This document shows positions 36,284 through 50,633 of a DNA stretch of 64,000 nucleotides, one piece after another (within the stretch, counting starts at the first letter, position 1; every line of letters begins with the position of its first letter). A program made the translations under genes and the position numbers. Below the pieces are notes generated by a model. It did not search any database. It was not told the DNA's origin and saw only the letters and a program-made list of their open reading frames with translations. Origin of the DNA: Macrolepiota albuminosa (Eukaryota; Basidiomycota; Agaricomycetes; Agaricales; Agaricaceae); assembly GCA_027475525.1 (NCBI GenBank), contig JAMWFC010000132.1, positions 481,074 to 545,073 of the forward strand, given 5' to 3'.

Positions 36284-36618
36284 GTGATCTCCGAATCCGA
36301 ATCCTCTCCACCTACTGTACAGTACCCGATCACTTCCCTCTATTCCATACTGCTCACGTGCTGTCCGGACCCACGGTGGGGTGCGCGTACTGGGATCTCT
36401 TTCCAACACAACTAAATAGAATGACAGAAAAATGAAACATACGTTGTGGTGCGGAGTGGTTGTGTAGAGTCAATTGGCATTTTCTTGTGTAGTGTCAATC
36501 AGATGATAAATGAGATTAATCTAGAAGACATAGTGTCAAGTTTGATTCCTCAAGTAGCCTCTGAAATGAACAACCGAACAGATTTCATCTATTGAACATG
36601 AAAAAATCACAATAACTA

Positions 36619-38571
36619 TTATTCTGAGTAGATATCCTTCAACAGGTCTGCAAAGGCGGCCTCAACAGCGTTGCGCCTTTCTTATGTTTAGCTATGCGAA
36701 ATCGACTGAACTAGAAGGGTCACCTTATATTGCCTTTGTCTGAAGTCCGCGGAAGCTTTCCCCGAGCAACAACCACAACTCTGTCATCAAACCGTTCATG
36801 AGGGAATAATCCGGCTTGGAATTTGTCCATGCGTTTAATTATCTTGCTTTTCATTCTGGAAGGATGTGCAATAGTATCTGCATGTGGTGCAGTAGGTTCG
36901 ACGAAGAGCACAATCGGCTTGCAGTATCCGACAACGACACAGTTTTGCACAAGATCGGCACAAAAAAGGTTTACAGCATCTTCAATAGCCCTAACAACTA
37001 TGTGAATAGAGAACAGCTAAGATGACTGTTGACCACTCACTTGGTGTCGCAGAGACCCATGATATCTTTGCCTGATTTAAGCCAGTCATCACTTCTACCA
37101 CCTGAAACATCTCAGAAACGTTAATGAGAAGAGGAATGTCCACACCTACGGAATATATAGCGGCCATGTTCAGTCTCTTCAAACAAATCGCCGGTTACGT
37201 GTCCATTGGGGCGATTGCGGATGGAGATATGAGGACAATTAGGTGCTTCAGCTGGTACAAAAAGATCACATAACTTCCCATAATGCTCCAAGCCATCATC
37301 ATCAAGTGGTATAAATTGGATATTGCTATCTTCAATTGGTCTCATGGAGGGCAGCCTCGCTGGCTCTTTGAGGTCGGAGACGAGACATATAGCTGAAGTA
37401 TGTTAAATTATCATCTCGTGCATAACAAATCAGCTCACCGATTTCTGTGCTGGCATATATAGCCTTGCGTAGGATGTGAGTGTATAGTCACAAAAAGATC
37501 TCCGAACACCTACCACAACAGGCAAGCCTTGCTCTATAATCCAACGAATGTCATCTGGGTTCAGTGCCTCGCCGGTATACGATATCTGCTGCATGCTACG
37601 CAAAAGTATCAAAACATCGGGATTTGTTCTCGCTATGCCGAGGAGAAGAGACAGCCTGTTCGCATAAAGGAGCATATTATTTAACCCTTCCACATTCACC
37701 ATGGCCAGCAGCTCCACAGCATCGAAATCGGGTTTAGATGTTCGTATGATGCAGTGGCCAGACGGTATTATTTTGTTTATCACTAAGATGAGTCGTTCAT
37801 TAGCTTTGAAGCAATACCCATCCATAGCCGAGATACAAACTCGTAGCAGAGGCAACGTTAGCAAGGGATCCGACGTTGTTGAAGCATTTCTGCGCCTCTC
37901 CTTCTGATTGCCATGCGCGAGGCCAGTTTATGTCTGATTGGTATCTCAGCCACTTGTGTGACTCTGGAACAGGTTTTGGGCGTCCCGAAGTTGTCCCGCT
38001 AGTGTGGAAAATCATGGCGATGGCATCGTCGTCAACTTGAGGGAGATCCAATAATTTCTCATTTCCCACTAATGCAAGGAGCTCCGGAAAATCGGGGATG
38101 ACCAGAGTAGGAACTGTAATCTTGGGAATATGATCTCTGTAGTGTTGATCAATTACTAATACTTTCCCTCCTCGAAGTGCCAGAAGGTCGTTGATCATGG
38201 TCCCACCCTGAGTGGCCATGACGAGACTAAAAACCTGAGGGATAAATCCTGCCCGTATGATGGCATATAGGTTGACTAAATCTTCATAACGCGATCCAGT
38301 TATCCTACAAGGTAATGCAGGGGAAAAGATCACAACCTGTATTCTTGCATATATCGAAGACATACCAGAGACCAACAACATCGTTGTGTTCTACGCCGAG
38401 TTTGCAAAATTGCTGTTGAAAGTAGATCGCTGAGGCCTCCAGATCGTGAAGGAAAGTTGAATAGGTGATTGTTCGCCATGTAGGTTTTCCTGGCGAGCCG
38501 ACGTATTCTTTGTAGAGAGGCCTTTCAGAATGGTTCACCAAGCCCTTGAGCAATGTAAGCATGAAATGCAT
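36619..38571 (-). CDS. AMP-binding (adenylate-forming) enzyme, stand-alone adenylation domain
   Basis: Eight exons on the minus strand (38571-38366, 38304-37841, 37782-37514, 37463-37439, 37392-37146, 37094-37041, 36990-36724, 36676-36619) join in frame to 529 residues. Core motifs are visible: FHTSGTTSGRPK (ATP-binding P-loop, residues about 168-179), SYTGEALNPD, the ASTEIA block, VTGDLFEE with the ATP-ribose Asp, and near the C-terminus RGKLPRTSDKGNIRR with the catalytic-type Lys. The enzyme would activate a carboxylic acid as its acyl- or aryl-AMP. The sequence style is that of the A domain of fungal NRPS-like adenylate-forming reductases, but the protein stops 15-20 residues after the final A motif, so carrier and reductase domains are absent. 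Exon 4 is only 25 bases. Substrate unknown. It is the nearest biosynthetic neighbour of the halogenase on the left, with the ACS transporter between them. Confidence 0.85.
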
Positions 38572-38745
38572 TATGATAGCGGTGGCAGTTTAAAGAGTTA
38601 GTTATATGTATCCGCCGGACTCCATGTGATACTGCGACGATCAGGATTAGAGATCAGTTCTGACAGATCACCCATGCTCCTGCAAGCCCTCTATAATGTG
38701 TTCGTATAGCCTACTTCCTCTACCTGTAGTTCTTACCAACCATTT

Positions 38746-38893
38746 TACTCTACAATGAGCCCTGACGAATTCTTCACTTCCAATGCATGCCATAAAATGG
38801 CGAAGAAAGGAAGCATACTCATGCAGACGTGATAATGAGGAAAATACGTTCAAGGACTGTTACGTCGAATCTCTCTATGGTCGGATGATAAGC
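38746..38893 (-). pseudogene. Halogenase exon-3 fragment, copy 1
   Basis: On the minus strand the sequence reads an intron end (ccatag), then RFDVTVLERIF, a shifted HYHV, then SMLPFLRHFMACIGSEEFVRAH. This matches the [40 protein letters not shown] region of the intact halogenase at 44.4-46.4 kb. Because the intron border is included, the piece was copied from DNA, not from mRNA. It has a small deletion and frame change and no flanking exons. Confidence 0.75.
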
Positions 38894-39649
38894 TCAAGGT
38901 CATCTTTCTTATCAGCAAGGTTCACAAGTCATCAATCCGAGGAAACCTTCGAGTATCCGATGTGGCCACTGAAGATAGATAGGAGTTTCCATTCCGATAT
39001 TCACATTCTGATGACAAGGCTGGAGAAGTTACTATAGGAAACGCCTACATCGCAAGTCCTGAGCATATGACCTTGAATTCTGACAGACGACTTATGGATT
39101 TTCGCTAGTGTTTGACGGGATATTCCGCAGATTTCTTGTTGTTTGTACTCAGGGTATGCCAAAGTTCGACCCGAGATGACCGAACTGAACTGTTCCCCTC
39201 TGCTCTGAATCGGGGCTGAACCGAACCTTGATGTTGTCTTCACAGATGCTGTATTCCAGGACTACCAGAGGGCATTCCGTACGGATAAAGAATACAAAGA
39301 AGAATTCCCAATGGGATTGCATTTTCTGCCATCTCAACATGAGAAAATGTAAGATGAAGACTTCCGTTGCAGCCCAGAGTGATATTGTAGCCACACATAT
39401 CCGACGACTCTAATAGAAATGGTGTATTGACTCATTTGATGTCCCTGTTACAGGCTGTCATGAGGCCACACATCACCATTCTGGTTGACATATCTGGTAT
39501 TGAATGTCCCTGAAATCCCTGTATAATGCGTTCGTATACCTTACTTCCTCTACCTGTAGTTCTTACCGACCATTTTACTCTAAAGGTTAATACACCCGTC
39601 TTCACTTCTGCGTAGAGTCGCAAGTTCTTATCGTCTATTTTACTCTACA

Positions 39650-39770
39650 AGCCTTGACGAGTTCTTCACTTCCAATGCATGCCATAAAATGGAGAAGAAA
39701 GGGAATAATCACGCCGACGTGATAATGAGAAAGAAATCACGTTCAAGGACTGTTACGATGATAAGCTCAA
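39650..39770 (-). pseudogene. Halogenase exon-3 fragment, copy 2
   Basis: A second, more damaged copy: VTVLERDFF followed by a frame change, then bases matching [15 protein letters not shown] in another frame. The intron border present in copy 1 is missing here. It lies in the second copy of the segmental duplication. Confidence 0.65.
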
Positions 39771-40220
39771 GGTCATCTTTCTTATCAGCAAGGCTCACAA
39801 GTCATCAATCTTAAGCTTCTTATTCCACTTTATTTCCTCGAGCTGGACTCACAACCATCAGAGGAAATTTCGAGTATCCGTTGACTCGATTGTGGCCACT
39901 GAAGATAGATAGGAGTTTCCATTCCGATATTCACATTCTGATGACAAGGCTGGAGAAGTTACTATAGGAAACGACCATCGCATGTCCTGCGCATATGACG
40001 TTAAATTCTGACACACGACTTATGGATTTTCGCTAGTGTTTGACGGGTTATTCCGCAGATTTCTTGTTGTTTGTACAACTCAGGGTATGCCAAAGTTCGA
40101 CCCGAGATGACCGAATCGAACTGTTCCCCCTTCTCGAAGGTTAAAGGAACATTGATGTTGTCTTCCACAGATGCTGTATTCCAGAACTACCAGAGGGCAC
40201 TCCGCACGGCTAAAGCATAC

Positions 40221-40320
40221 NNNNNNNNNNNNNNNNNNNNNNNNNNNNNNNNNNNNNNNNNNNNNNNNNNNNNNNNNNNNNNNNNNNNNNNNNNNNNNNN
40301 NNNNNNNNNNNNNNNNNNNN
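40221..40320. other. Assembly gap of 100 N
   Basis: Exactly 100 undetermined bases, the usual placeholder for a gap of unknown size. It truncates the second copy of the segmental duplication. Confidence 1.
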
Positions 40321-40951
40321 AATTTTTGTGTAACAAGTGGATTGTGTAATGTGGACGCGATTCAGCAGATACTGACATCATAGTTCCTTCGTTATAGTAG
40401 CGATGATAAGTGAGGTTGAAATTGGACAAAACTAGAACAAGACCTGCACTGATTAAAGTGAGGTATGGGCTGGGTTTAGACCCAGTTGGACATTTTGATT
40501 ATGTTACATGTGTCACCAATGGCGACCTCGAAACAACCCAATTTTTCTATGGTACAACTCACTGAAACCCCCCACTTGCGGGATTATTCTGCTTTGGCTA
40601 GATTTGGCTGTTCTCCTTTGGCAGGGGGAACTCGCCGTTCGATAACTCTTGGACTCAACAGTCATATTTTCTTTTCTGCGTCATGGAAGGACGTATCAAC
40701 TCCTTTCCACCTCATCCATCACTCACACTCACGTCCTCTCTTATGCTCGGCAGGACCAAATTGATTCCACCCTTTACTTGCATGAGACAGATAGCAATTA
40801 CCCTCTGCCAGAAACTGGTGATATGGCTTCTACGCTTAGCTTGTACTTGGTCTCCTCTTGATACTAATGTCACACGTCCCTACTAAATCTATCTCATAGT
40901 ACTGCATGTGACACTGGTTTTCAGAGCGTCGTATTTATAAAGGAGGTAATC
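40321..40951. other. Intergenic, no gene recognised
   Basis: Right of the gap and downstream of the ACS transporter. Open frames are short and without known motifs. Confidence 0.4.
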
Positions 40952-42921
40952 CTAGAGAGTATAGATGAACCAAGCACTACGATCGCCGAGGCTTGGTGCT
41001 TCATCTGCGCGTGCGACTTTTGATCGAGCAATTGCCTTCTTTCGATTCTGGTCATTCAAATACAGGAGGTTGCAGAAACAGAGGACGGTCATGACACATG
41101 ATGCAATGAGCAACACGATCGTCCCTGTAGTATAACGAGGAGGTTTTGACCATGCACTGAAAAGCCAAAGTGCGATAATGGCCCCTACATTGGTCATAAT
41201 GAAGCCAAAAGCAATGGCGGTTGCCCGTCGGGTCTGTGGAGCAGCGTTATTGGAAAGCCAAGCAGCAAGTGCAGGGCCCTGAGAGTTAATTCCCGCAATA
41301 GATAGGAAGAGGCTGGCATATTGGACATGAGGGTTCTTGGAACCTAGCTCAAGATGTTAGAGCCTTTCATAGACTTGGCAGATACGCACAGAGGTACATG
41401 ATAAATCCAATAATGCATAGCAATGACGAGGTTAGGGCCGACGCTCCTCGATGGCCATACTTGTCTGATATGGCTGATGCAATAATCGTCACTTTGAGTT
41501 GTGAATATATTGATGTTACGACAAAGCTGACAGAAAGCTTACCAACAAAACCTACAGCGAAAGGGGGGACACTCATCAATTGTGCTCGCGTTGCTGTGTA
41601 GCCCATGTGAAGGAGAATAGTTGGAGTAAAACTGAGTAGGGGAGCAGTCAGGAAGGCAGGTACCAACACTACCAAATACTCACTAGGAAAAAGACGCCAG
41701 AATGATACCCGCAAACAGATAAATGGTACCGATACATAAAACTTGAGGGAGTACTAATGCGCGTCCAATTTCTTTCCAGTTGAAAGAATCAACCTCATCA
41801 TTTAATGTCCCTTCATGCCTGAGTTGGTCCAGGATGACCTCCCTTTCTAGCTGAGAGAGAAACAAAGCGCGATCAAGGGAGCGAGGGAGAAGGAAGAATG
41901 ACAGCAACCCAAATAGCACAGAAGCTATACCCTCCAAGAAAAACAGCCAAGCCCATCCAGGCTTATCTCCTAATCCGTCCATGTTCAATATACCGTAGGC
42001 AAGGAGGCCGCCAAATGCACCTGACAGTGATGCCGCAGAGAAGAACATTGCAATCCTGTATTTGAAAGTGATAAGAAGATAGGATCCAGATGATCAAGAA
42101 AGAGAACAAGCCAATATTTACCGCAACTGTAGCTGATTACGTGGATAAAAGCTGGAAAGGTAGAGGACAATTCCAGGAAAAATGCCACCTGGATGGATAC
42201 TGAATGTCCCTCTTTTTTCTTGTAATGAGACTTATCTCACCTTCTAATAATCCTAAGAAGAAACGACAAGCCAATAAGCCTGCATAACTACGAACTGATC
42301 CTACAAATGGGATTTGTTTAGAAGTTCCTGATGTGTATGAAGGTACACACCTTGTAGGGTAGCAACAATTCCCCAGAGTGTCAACATGGTTGGAAGAACA
42401 CGATCAGGTCCCACAGCCTACCAAAGGCTTATCAGTAGCATATCAACTTGGATTGACTTCAAATACCTTGAGTATAAGGTTTACCGGCAACTCAGCCACG
42501 AGGTAGGGGCTAGTCAAAGATTGATTATGCAGGAATATTCAGCTCGTATGTAACTGACACTAGTGTAACTGTCAGAGCTATACTAAACTGCTCAAAGAAG
42601 GACATTAATAGAGAAAATCTATCTGGTCTCGGAGATGGATACCTGTGTGTTGGTTAACTTGAGGTCTTGTTGTAACCCCGCAATACGAGCATTGCCAATG
42701 TTGGTACGATCCTAAGCACTCTTCTTAGCCTTGAAGCATAACCATTCTGGCATAGATGGCCTCACAAGATAGGATAATAGATAGATCGCTGCTAGTACAG
42801 GCATTAGACGGACGTCCATCTTGATCAACGTTGCTTGGGAAACTGTCCGTTTGCTGGCGACGTCAGAGTCCGACTGAGAAGTTTTCTGTATGTGAAGAGC
42901 AGGCTGTTCCTTCTCAGACAT
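40952..42921 (-). CDS. MFS transporter, anion:cation symporter (ACS/allantoate permease-like) type
   Basis: Eleven exons on the minus strand (42921-42766, 42711-42643, 42587-42559, 42509-42467, 42417-42351, 42300-42241, 42188-42122, 42055-41684, 41631-41543, 41491-41390, 41343-40952) give 481 residues with all phases agreeing. Family landmarks are the first helix MPVLAAIYLLSYLDRTNIGNARIAGL, then YLVAELPVNLILK, LLACRFFLGLLEGGIFPGIVLYLS, GWAWLFFLEGIASVLFGL, YFTPTILL, the central SDKYGHRG motif, and AWLSNNAAPQTRRATAIA. Members import small organic anions such as nicotinate, allantoate, pantothenate or other carboxylates. The substrate here cannot be told; precursor uptake or product movement for the neighbouring biosynthetic genes is inference. 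It is divergent from the halogenase across a 1.5-kb intergenic region. Confidence 0.9.
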
Positions 42922-44378
42922 TGCGAATATGAGAGGGAGTTGATTGATCTTGGGTCAGACTGAGGGCTAATGCTGCGCAGAGCCTATATTTCGCAACTTT
43001 TCAATGTATGTGACTTGTTTCATCTTATGGCACCATGCGGAGCTGAGCGACCAGGGCCTGAATGCATATGGTCAGGTACAGGTGCAGACAAACGTCAAAA
43101 AAAGCTGATATGAATCAGGATCTGAGGGCTCGGAGTCCGTTACGGCACAAGGGTTGTCGAGACCTAAAAACGTTCTAAAAACATTCTGATGGCGCGTCCT
43201 TGATCCACCTTGTGGAAGCGAACGACATGTCCGATCATAGCCTTGGATAGCCTATCCATGCATGTGGATGTTGACATTTCACTGTGGATGCCCGCTCTGC
43301 AGGTTGTTAGGGCTTTCGTGCCAAGCACATCAATCATGTACATATCTGCCGTGGAATCTTTAAAATTTCTCGCTGCCTGCACGAAAACGGACGATGTGCA
43401 GCGATCACAATCATGTACATATCTGCCGTGGAATCTTTAAAATTTCTCGCTGCCTGCACGAAAACGGACGATGTGCAGCGATCAATTTTGGGTTCTGGGT
43501 CTGGATAAAAAATGAGGAAGGAGTAGAAAAAAAAATAAAAAACCCTCAGAAATTTCCAGAAAATACTAAGACCGTTTGTTACCTCTTGAAAAAAAAAATT
43601 ATCAAAGTCCAAAAACCCATCGGAGTAGACATGGATTCATAAGCGCTTTCAGACAAATACAACAACATTTTGGTATTGGTTTAAAAAAGTCCGAAAACTG
43701 GTACAAGCTTTTGGTGTTTCCAGATATCTTCGCGACGGGAAAAATCATCTAACCTGCAAATATTAATGTGCAAGCGTCTGAAGGGATGTACTGGATCAAG
43801 GCTAGTGTAAGGCCACTCCTCGCAAGAAACAAAATGATGAGACGCCCTTCTCAATGTAATAACTACTAAAACAAATAAACTTAATACAAGCTCCAGTCAA
43901 CAAATTCACCCTGGCAAACTGTGTGGTATGCCCGTCATCAATATACGCCCGCTGGTGGTGGGCATGATGAGCATGGAGTCGTCCTTCCGTTGGCATTAAG
44001 TTCTTTAACCAATGTGGATACTGCATGCCTGGGTACTCCTTAACCTGGGAGGAGGTAGAAAACTTATGACTCTGATGTGTGGGTGCATACAATCCATTTC
44101 GGCCTAGCTGCGTGTTGTAAACTAGCGCGGTTGCCCTTGCTCTGCCAGTCATATTCCGTCAAACATTAGCAAAAATCCTTCCAAAATCCGTTTCCATTTA
44201 GCAATCCTCATCATCAGAACGTTTAAATCAGAATGGAATTTCTGGTATCCCTCTATCTCCGTTGGCACGTCAAAGATTAACAGATGATTGTGTTGAGCTC
44301 AGCTCGGGGTTAATAAAATGAAACAAACCAGCTTCTTGATCAAGGCAGAATTTTCCACTGGTCTGGCCTCAAAGAGAA
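42922..44378. other. Divergent intergenic region between ACS transporter and halogenase
   Basis: It should contain both promoters. An exact 77-base duplication sits at 43331-43484. A minus-strand open frame at 43802-44152 (116 codons) has a His-rich stretch (HAHHAHHQRAYIDDGH) but no family could be assigned, and it is not treated as a gene. Confidence 0.45.
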
Positions 44379-44385
44379 TATAAAG
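44379..44385 (+). promoter_or_regulatory. TATA box of the halogenase gene
   Basis: TATAAAG lies 39 bases upstream of the ATG at 44418. This spacing implies a very short 5' untranslated leader. It is the only well-placed TATA-like motif near this start. Confidence 0.6.
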
Positions 44386-44417
44386 CGGCGTATTTCATTA
44401 GGCACTACACGCACACT

Positions 44418-46425
<2,008 letters not shown>

Positions 46426-46962
46426 TAACATGCTCTTAACTACACAATCTGTTTCTTGGCACACATTTTCTCTATAATATCCAGTCTTGACTTCATATGT
46501 TGGGCCGTTACAGTGCATTTATGTCTCCTTGGACATAATGATTATTATTTACTAGTACCCCCAATGTGGAAACATTAGCCCATTATATGAGGCATCCCAT
46601 TGTTGATAAGTATTGAACTAAATCTTCTCTACATGTGTCGCAAGGTCAGAGCAATCATTGCTCCAGAAGAGTTTTGAAAGGCAGTGACAAAGGGACGTCT
46701 CGGATGTGCGCAAGGAAGGTCATGGTCAGCACAGGCAAGCAACGATAAAATCTCGACTTAGTATTCACACAGAACTGGAGTTCAACGTAAGAGGTTATAT
46801 TGTGTATTGTATGGACAGAATAGTAATATTGTGCTTACCTGGAGTCAACGTAAGAGGTTGAACTCCATGTAAGCGAATACAAAAATAAAAACTATCATTC
46901 TTTGTGACTGTTGCTACTTGCGGGTCCAGAGATAAGATGAAGATTGAGAACTACTTTCGTCA
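46426..46962. other. Halogenase 3' region and probable Copia LTR sequence
   Basis: On the minus strand the tract aagtgggag is followed by TGACGAAAG (TG at 46962), in the position where a polypurine tract and LTR start would be for the Copia remnant to the right. The phrase caacgtaagaggtt occurs twice (46783 and 46846). The far end of the LTR could not be set. Confidence 0.4.
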
Positions 46963-49085
46963 CTCCCACTTGACGAGATCTTTATTCTTTCCTGATCCCC
47001 AGTGCATTTCTGAACTTCTTGAAAACTTCACATGGTAGGGCTTTGGTAAATATATTGGCGAGCATGCCTTTTGTAAAACAATAATGAAGATCAATTTCTT
47101 GTCTCGATGCGCTTGCATAGGAAGTGATGTTGAATGTCAAGGTGATTGGCTTGTGAGTGTGCAACTGGGTTTCGCGCTAATGCTATGCAGCCCTGATTGT
47201 CTGCATGGATAACAGTCATGTGTAGCTGAGGGTATCCGAGGTCTTGGAGAAGAACTCAAAGCCAGATTGCTTCCTTGGTGGTGTTTGATGCCGCCATGTA
47301 CTTGGCTTCCACTGTTGACAGCGTGACCATGGGTTGTTTCTTGGCTGACCATGATACAGATCCTCCTGCTATGTTGAATATGAATCCACTGATGGAACGA
47401 CATGAGTCAATGTCTTGTGCCCAGTTTGAGTTGGTCCAACCGATGAGGTCTATTTCTTTGCTCCCACTTCTTCCAAAGACTAATGCCATTTCAGCAGTGC
47501 CTTTTAAGTAGCATAGGATGTGTTTTGCAGCTTCCAGGTGAGTTTTTCCGGGATTGCTGCCATACTGAGTGATAATTCCAACAGAGTATTGGATGTCAGG
47601 CTGCGTTTGAGTGGCATACAATAGTGCACCAACAATTTCAAGATACTTTAATCTGTTCGCAAACTTTAGGTATTCCAAACATTCATTTTTGTTTTGGGGT
47701 GACTGCAAGATGGACAGGACTTGTTTGACAGTGGAGGGCATAGATATGGGAGTGCATTTGGACATACCAAAGCACGTAAGTATTTGGTGGATGTAGGCAG
47801 ACTGGTTCAGGGAAACAGTGCGTGCATGCCTGTCTTGTTTCACTTAGATGCCCAAGATGTACCTCAGCTCACCCAAATCTGAGATCTCGAACTCAGTGGA
47901 CAATTTGGTTTTAAACTTTTGCAGGGTTTTGAGGCTGCTTTTCTCAAAACCAGCCTTTGACATCACCTCATCAAGTTTGGTTTTCCATTGCTGTCCTGCT
48001 TGCTTAAGCCCGTAGAGAGGCTTCTTCAGCCTAAGGTAGCCGTCAGTCCTCCCCTCAATGGTCACTCCCTCTGGTATTGTCATGTATATCTCTTCTTTGA
48101 GGTCTCTGTGAAGGTAAGCTGCAATGACATTGACTTGATGAAGCTCCCAGTCCTTGCAGGCGACAATGGATAACAGAGTCTGCAGAGTGGTGAACTTGGT
48201 GACAGAAAAGAAGGTTTTGGTGAAGTCTTGACCATAGACTTGCGAGAAGCCCTTTGTGACGATCTGAGCTTTGTACTTGGAAATGTTTCTGTTGCCATCA
48301 TGCTTCACACGGAACATGATGCAACTTTCAACAGCTTTCTGACCTTCAGGAAGCATTGGGACCCATTCAAAGGTGCTGGTCTTCTGCAAAGTCTTGTACT
48401 CAGTTGCAATCGCCTCCTCCCACTGCTTTGAGCAAGTGGAGGACATGGCTTCATGGTAAGTCTTTGGTTCATTCTCTCTGAAGGCAACATAGGCTCTATG
48501 CTGACCATTATGCTCTTCTTTAGAGGATTTGTCATCCATGGCTACAATGCCATAGCATTCAACCTGGTAACAGGTGTGCTTCAGATGATTTCTCTGAGGC
48601 AGGTTGTCCCATTTGAGGTCTTGGATATAGTGGCAGCTGGCATGAGCTCAGAAACAATGGGAGAGGTTTCTAAGATTGGTGTCTCAGCAGATGCTGGTGT
48701 TGGAGCCATGGATTGAAGTGCTTGAGCAGCAGTGACATCAGCAGTGTCCTCCAGGACCAAGGCTGCTAGGTCCTCTGCAGATGGTGGATTACCTTGTGCC
48801 TCAAACTCAGCTAAATCCCCAGGACTTTCATCTTCCATGAAACGCACGTCCCTAGCCATGATGAGCTTGCCAGTTTTGACATCCTCAAGTCTGTAGCCCT
48901 TTGTTTCATTGGTCCACCAGCTGATCATGTGACATTTGACTGATGTGACTTCCAGCTTGCCTCCTCAGAGTTTCTTGGGGATATTGGCATATGCAACAGA
49001 CCCAAAAATCTGCAGGTGTGAGACATCAGACGTTCAGCCTGTCCAGGCCTCCTGTGGCATGACACTGTTCAGAGCAAAGGTAGGT
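46963..49085 (-). pseudogene. Copia pol remnant with the RT catalytic segment deleted
   Basis: Minus-strand translation shows the integrase end (VMPQEAWTG..., HLQIFGSVAYANIPKKL), GYRLEDVKTGKLIMARDVRF, then RT (AMSSTCSKQWEEAIATEYKTL, ..YKAQIVTKGFSQVYGQDF, VNVIAAYLHRDLKEEIYM, GLKQAGQQWKTKLDEVM). The segment that normally carries YVDDLLL is absent: KAGFEKSS is followed directly by LKTLQKFKTKLS, in the same open frame. RNase H motifs follow (GALLYATQTQPDIQYSV, YLKGTAEMAL, NSNWAQDIDSCRSISG, AKKQPMVTLSTVEAKYMAAS) and the end IETRN. A few stops separate the pieces. The left side of integrase and gag are missing. Confidence 0.85.
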
Positions 49086-50633
49086 GACTTCAAAGATTAA
49101 ATTTGTTCCTTTGATGTAACAACTGTTGAAGTAGATTTGAGGATGCAATGGAGTAGTGGCCCATTGTACCAAGGTCTTGAACATGTGATGTATGACCATC
49201 TGACAAATTGCAGGAAGTCATGAATTTGAATGTTTGTCCAATTTCAACCATTGACACCATCTAACTGCCAATCAATAAACCCTCCACACTGACTGTTAGA
49301 ATTGAGAAAAGTGGTCAATTTGAGGCACAATAAGAACCTGAACCCATCGCCATCCCTCAACCACTATCTGGTTTTCAGACAATTTCTTCTGACTCTGCAA
49401 ATATGGTCATTGAATTTGGACCAATTTGCAAGAGTTGCATAACCAGTGTAACCCCACTCTGATTCCTTCTGGATGGAGCACAACATCTTTAAATAATTCT
49501 TGTGTAGACAGAGATAACAATGTATAACAACATCTGGAAACATTTATAATTGATTCTTCATTGTCAGGAACAGAAGCACACACTTCATCAAGAGAAGAAA
49601 TAGAGCCAGACAACTGTAAATGGAAGGTGTTTAATACAGTTCAACTCAGTCAGTATAGTCTTTTAACTTTTGCACATTGTCCTAGATCTTTGTGGATCAC
49701 TCAGACTTCCCTCTCATTGCTGAGCAGTCTGGTCTTCATGATGCTCTCTACAAGGTCCAGGACTGCATTGAATGTTGTCTTGAACAATCCTCCTCTACCA
49801 TTAAAAACTGGTGTATTTTTGTGGACACCATTTTAAAATTAATTAATGATAAGCATGCCAAGAATGCAGCCAAACAAGCTGCCCACAAGGCCAAAGAGCA
49901 TGCTGAGGTGACTCTTTGCCTTCTCTTCCCATCCTTCATTCCTCTCCAGACCCACCACCATGAAGATGCTTGCTGTGCCCATGACTGCTATCAAAAGCAT
50001 GACAGTAACATAGAAATGATGAGTGTGTCATCTCCTCATCCTGTCAAGTGCAAGACTAACAACATAAGCCTCTTCTCTTTTTTAGAAATACAAATCAATG
50101 AATTGTTCATGTGTTTTGTGCATTTTTTGCTCTCACTCCAGCCCACACCTGAGGTGGCATCTGATGCCAAAAAACCATGACTTCAATCCTCTGTTGGTGC
50201 ATTTCTTTTTCTCTATTACATAATTCTGCTCTAAATTTCCTCCCTAGCCTCCTATTGACCTGACAGATCTTGCACATAAGCGCTCCTTGACAAGACTGAC
50301 TGCATACTTGCCAAAGATGGCAAGGTCTCATATGCTACCCTCTGGAATTACCTCTAGAAACTCAAGCAGACTGCCTGCCAACAGCTTTTTGCACTGGACA
50401 TAGCTCAACAATGCTGCAAACAACTTGTTGTGCATTGTGAGGCTGTCTAGACCACTCTCAACAAGCAAGCTATCTCTGATGTGGAGATCCAAATCAGAGA
50501 GCTTCAAGTCAGCTCCCCTTCTAAACCAGTTTGTCTTCCCAGTTTATTCTGCTCCATCTTGTACTCATTCTCTCTGTTTTCCCCAGCTAGCCATCAAAAG
50601 CTCAGATGTACTATGTAGTTCCCTCCTTTAGTC
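49086..50633. other. Probable transposon debris, unassigned
   Basis: A plus-strand open frame at 49692-50180 includes a helical Lys/Ala-rich stretch (HAKNAAKQAAHKAKEHAE) but no family was recognised. No gene is called. The Copia remnant ends at the left edge and the Gypsy pol begins at the right edge. Confidence 0.35.

Larger units (their letters stand above)
38688..40220. repeat. Segmental duplication (two diverged copies), second copy ends in the N gap
   Basis: 38688-39290 is matched by 39524-40220. Both copies share cttcctctacctgtagttc, the halogenase-like piece, ctcaaggtcatctttcttatc, ccactgaagatagataggag, and cagatgctgtattccag. They differ by scattered changes and by insertions in copy 2. 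The second copy runs into the 100-N gap at 40221. No intact gene was recognised; short open frames here have no known domain. Confidence 0.75.

Noticed and set aside
43802..44152. His-rich 116-codon minus-strand frame between transporter and halogenase
   Set aside because: The HAHHAHHQ stretch looked metal-binding, but no family, exon structure or start context supports a gene.
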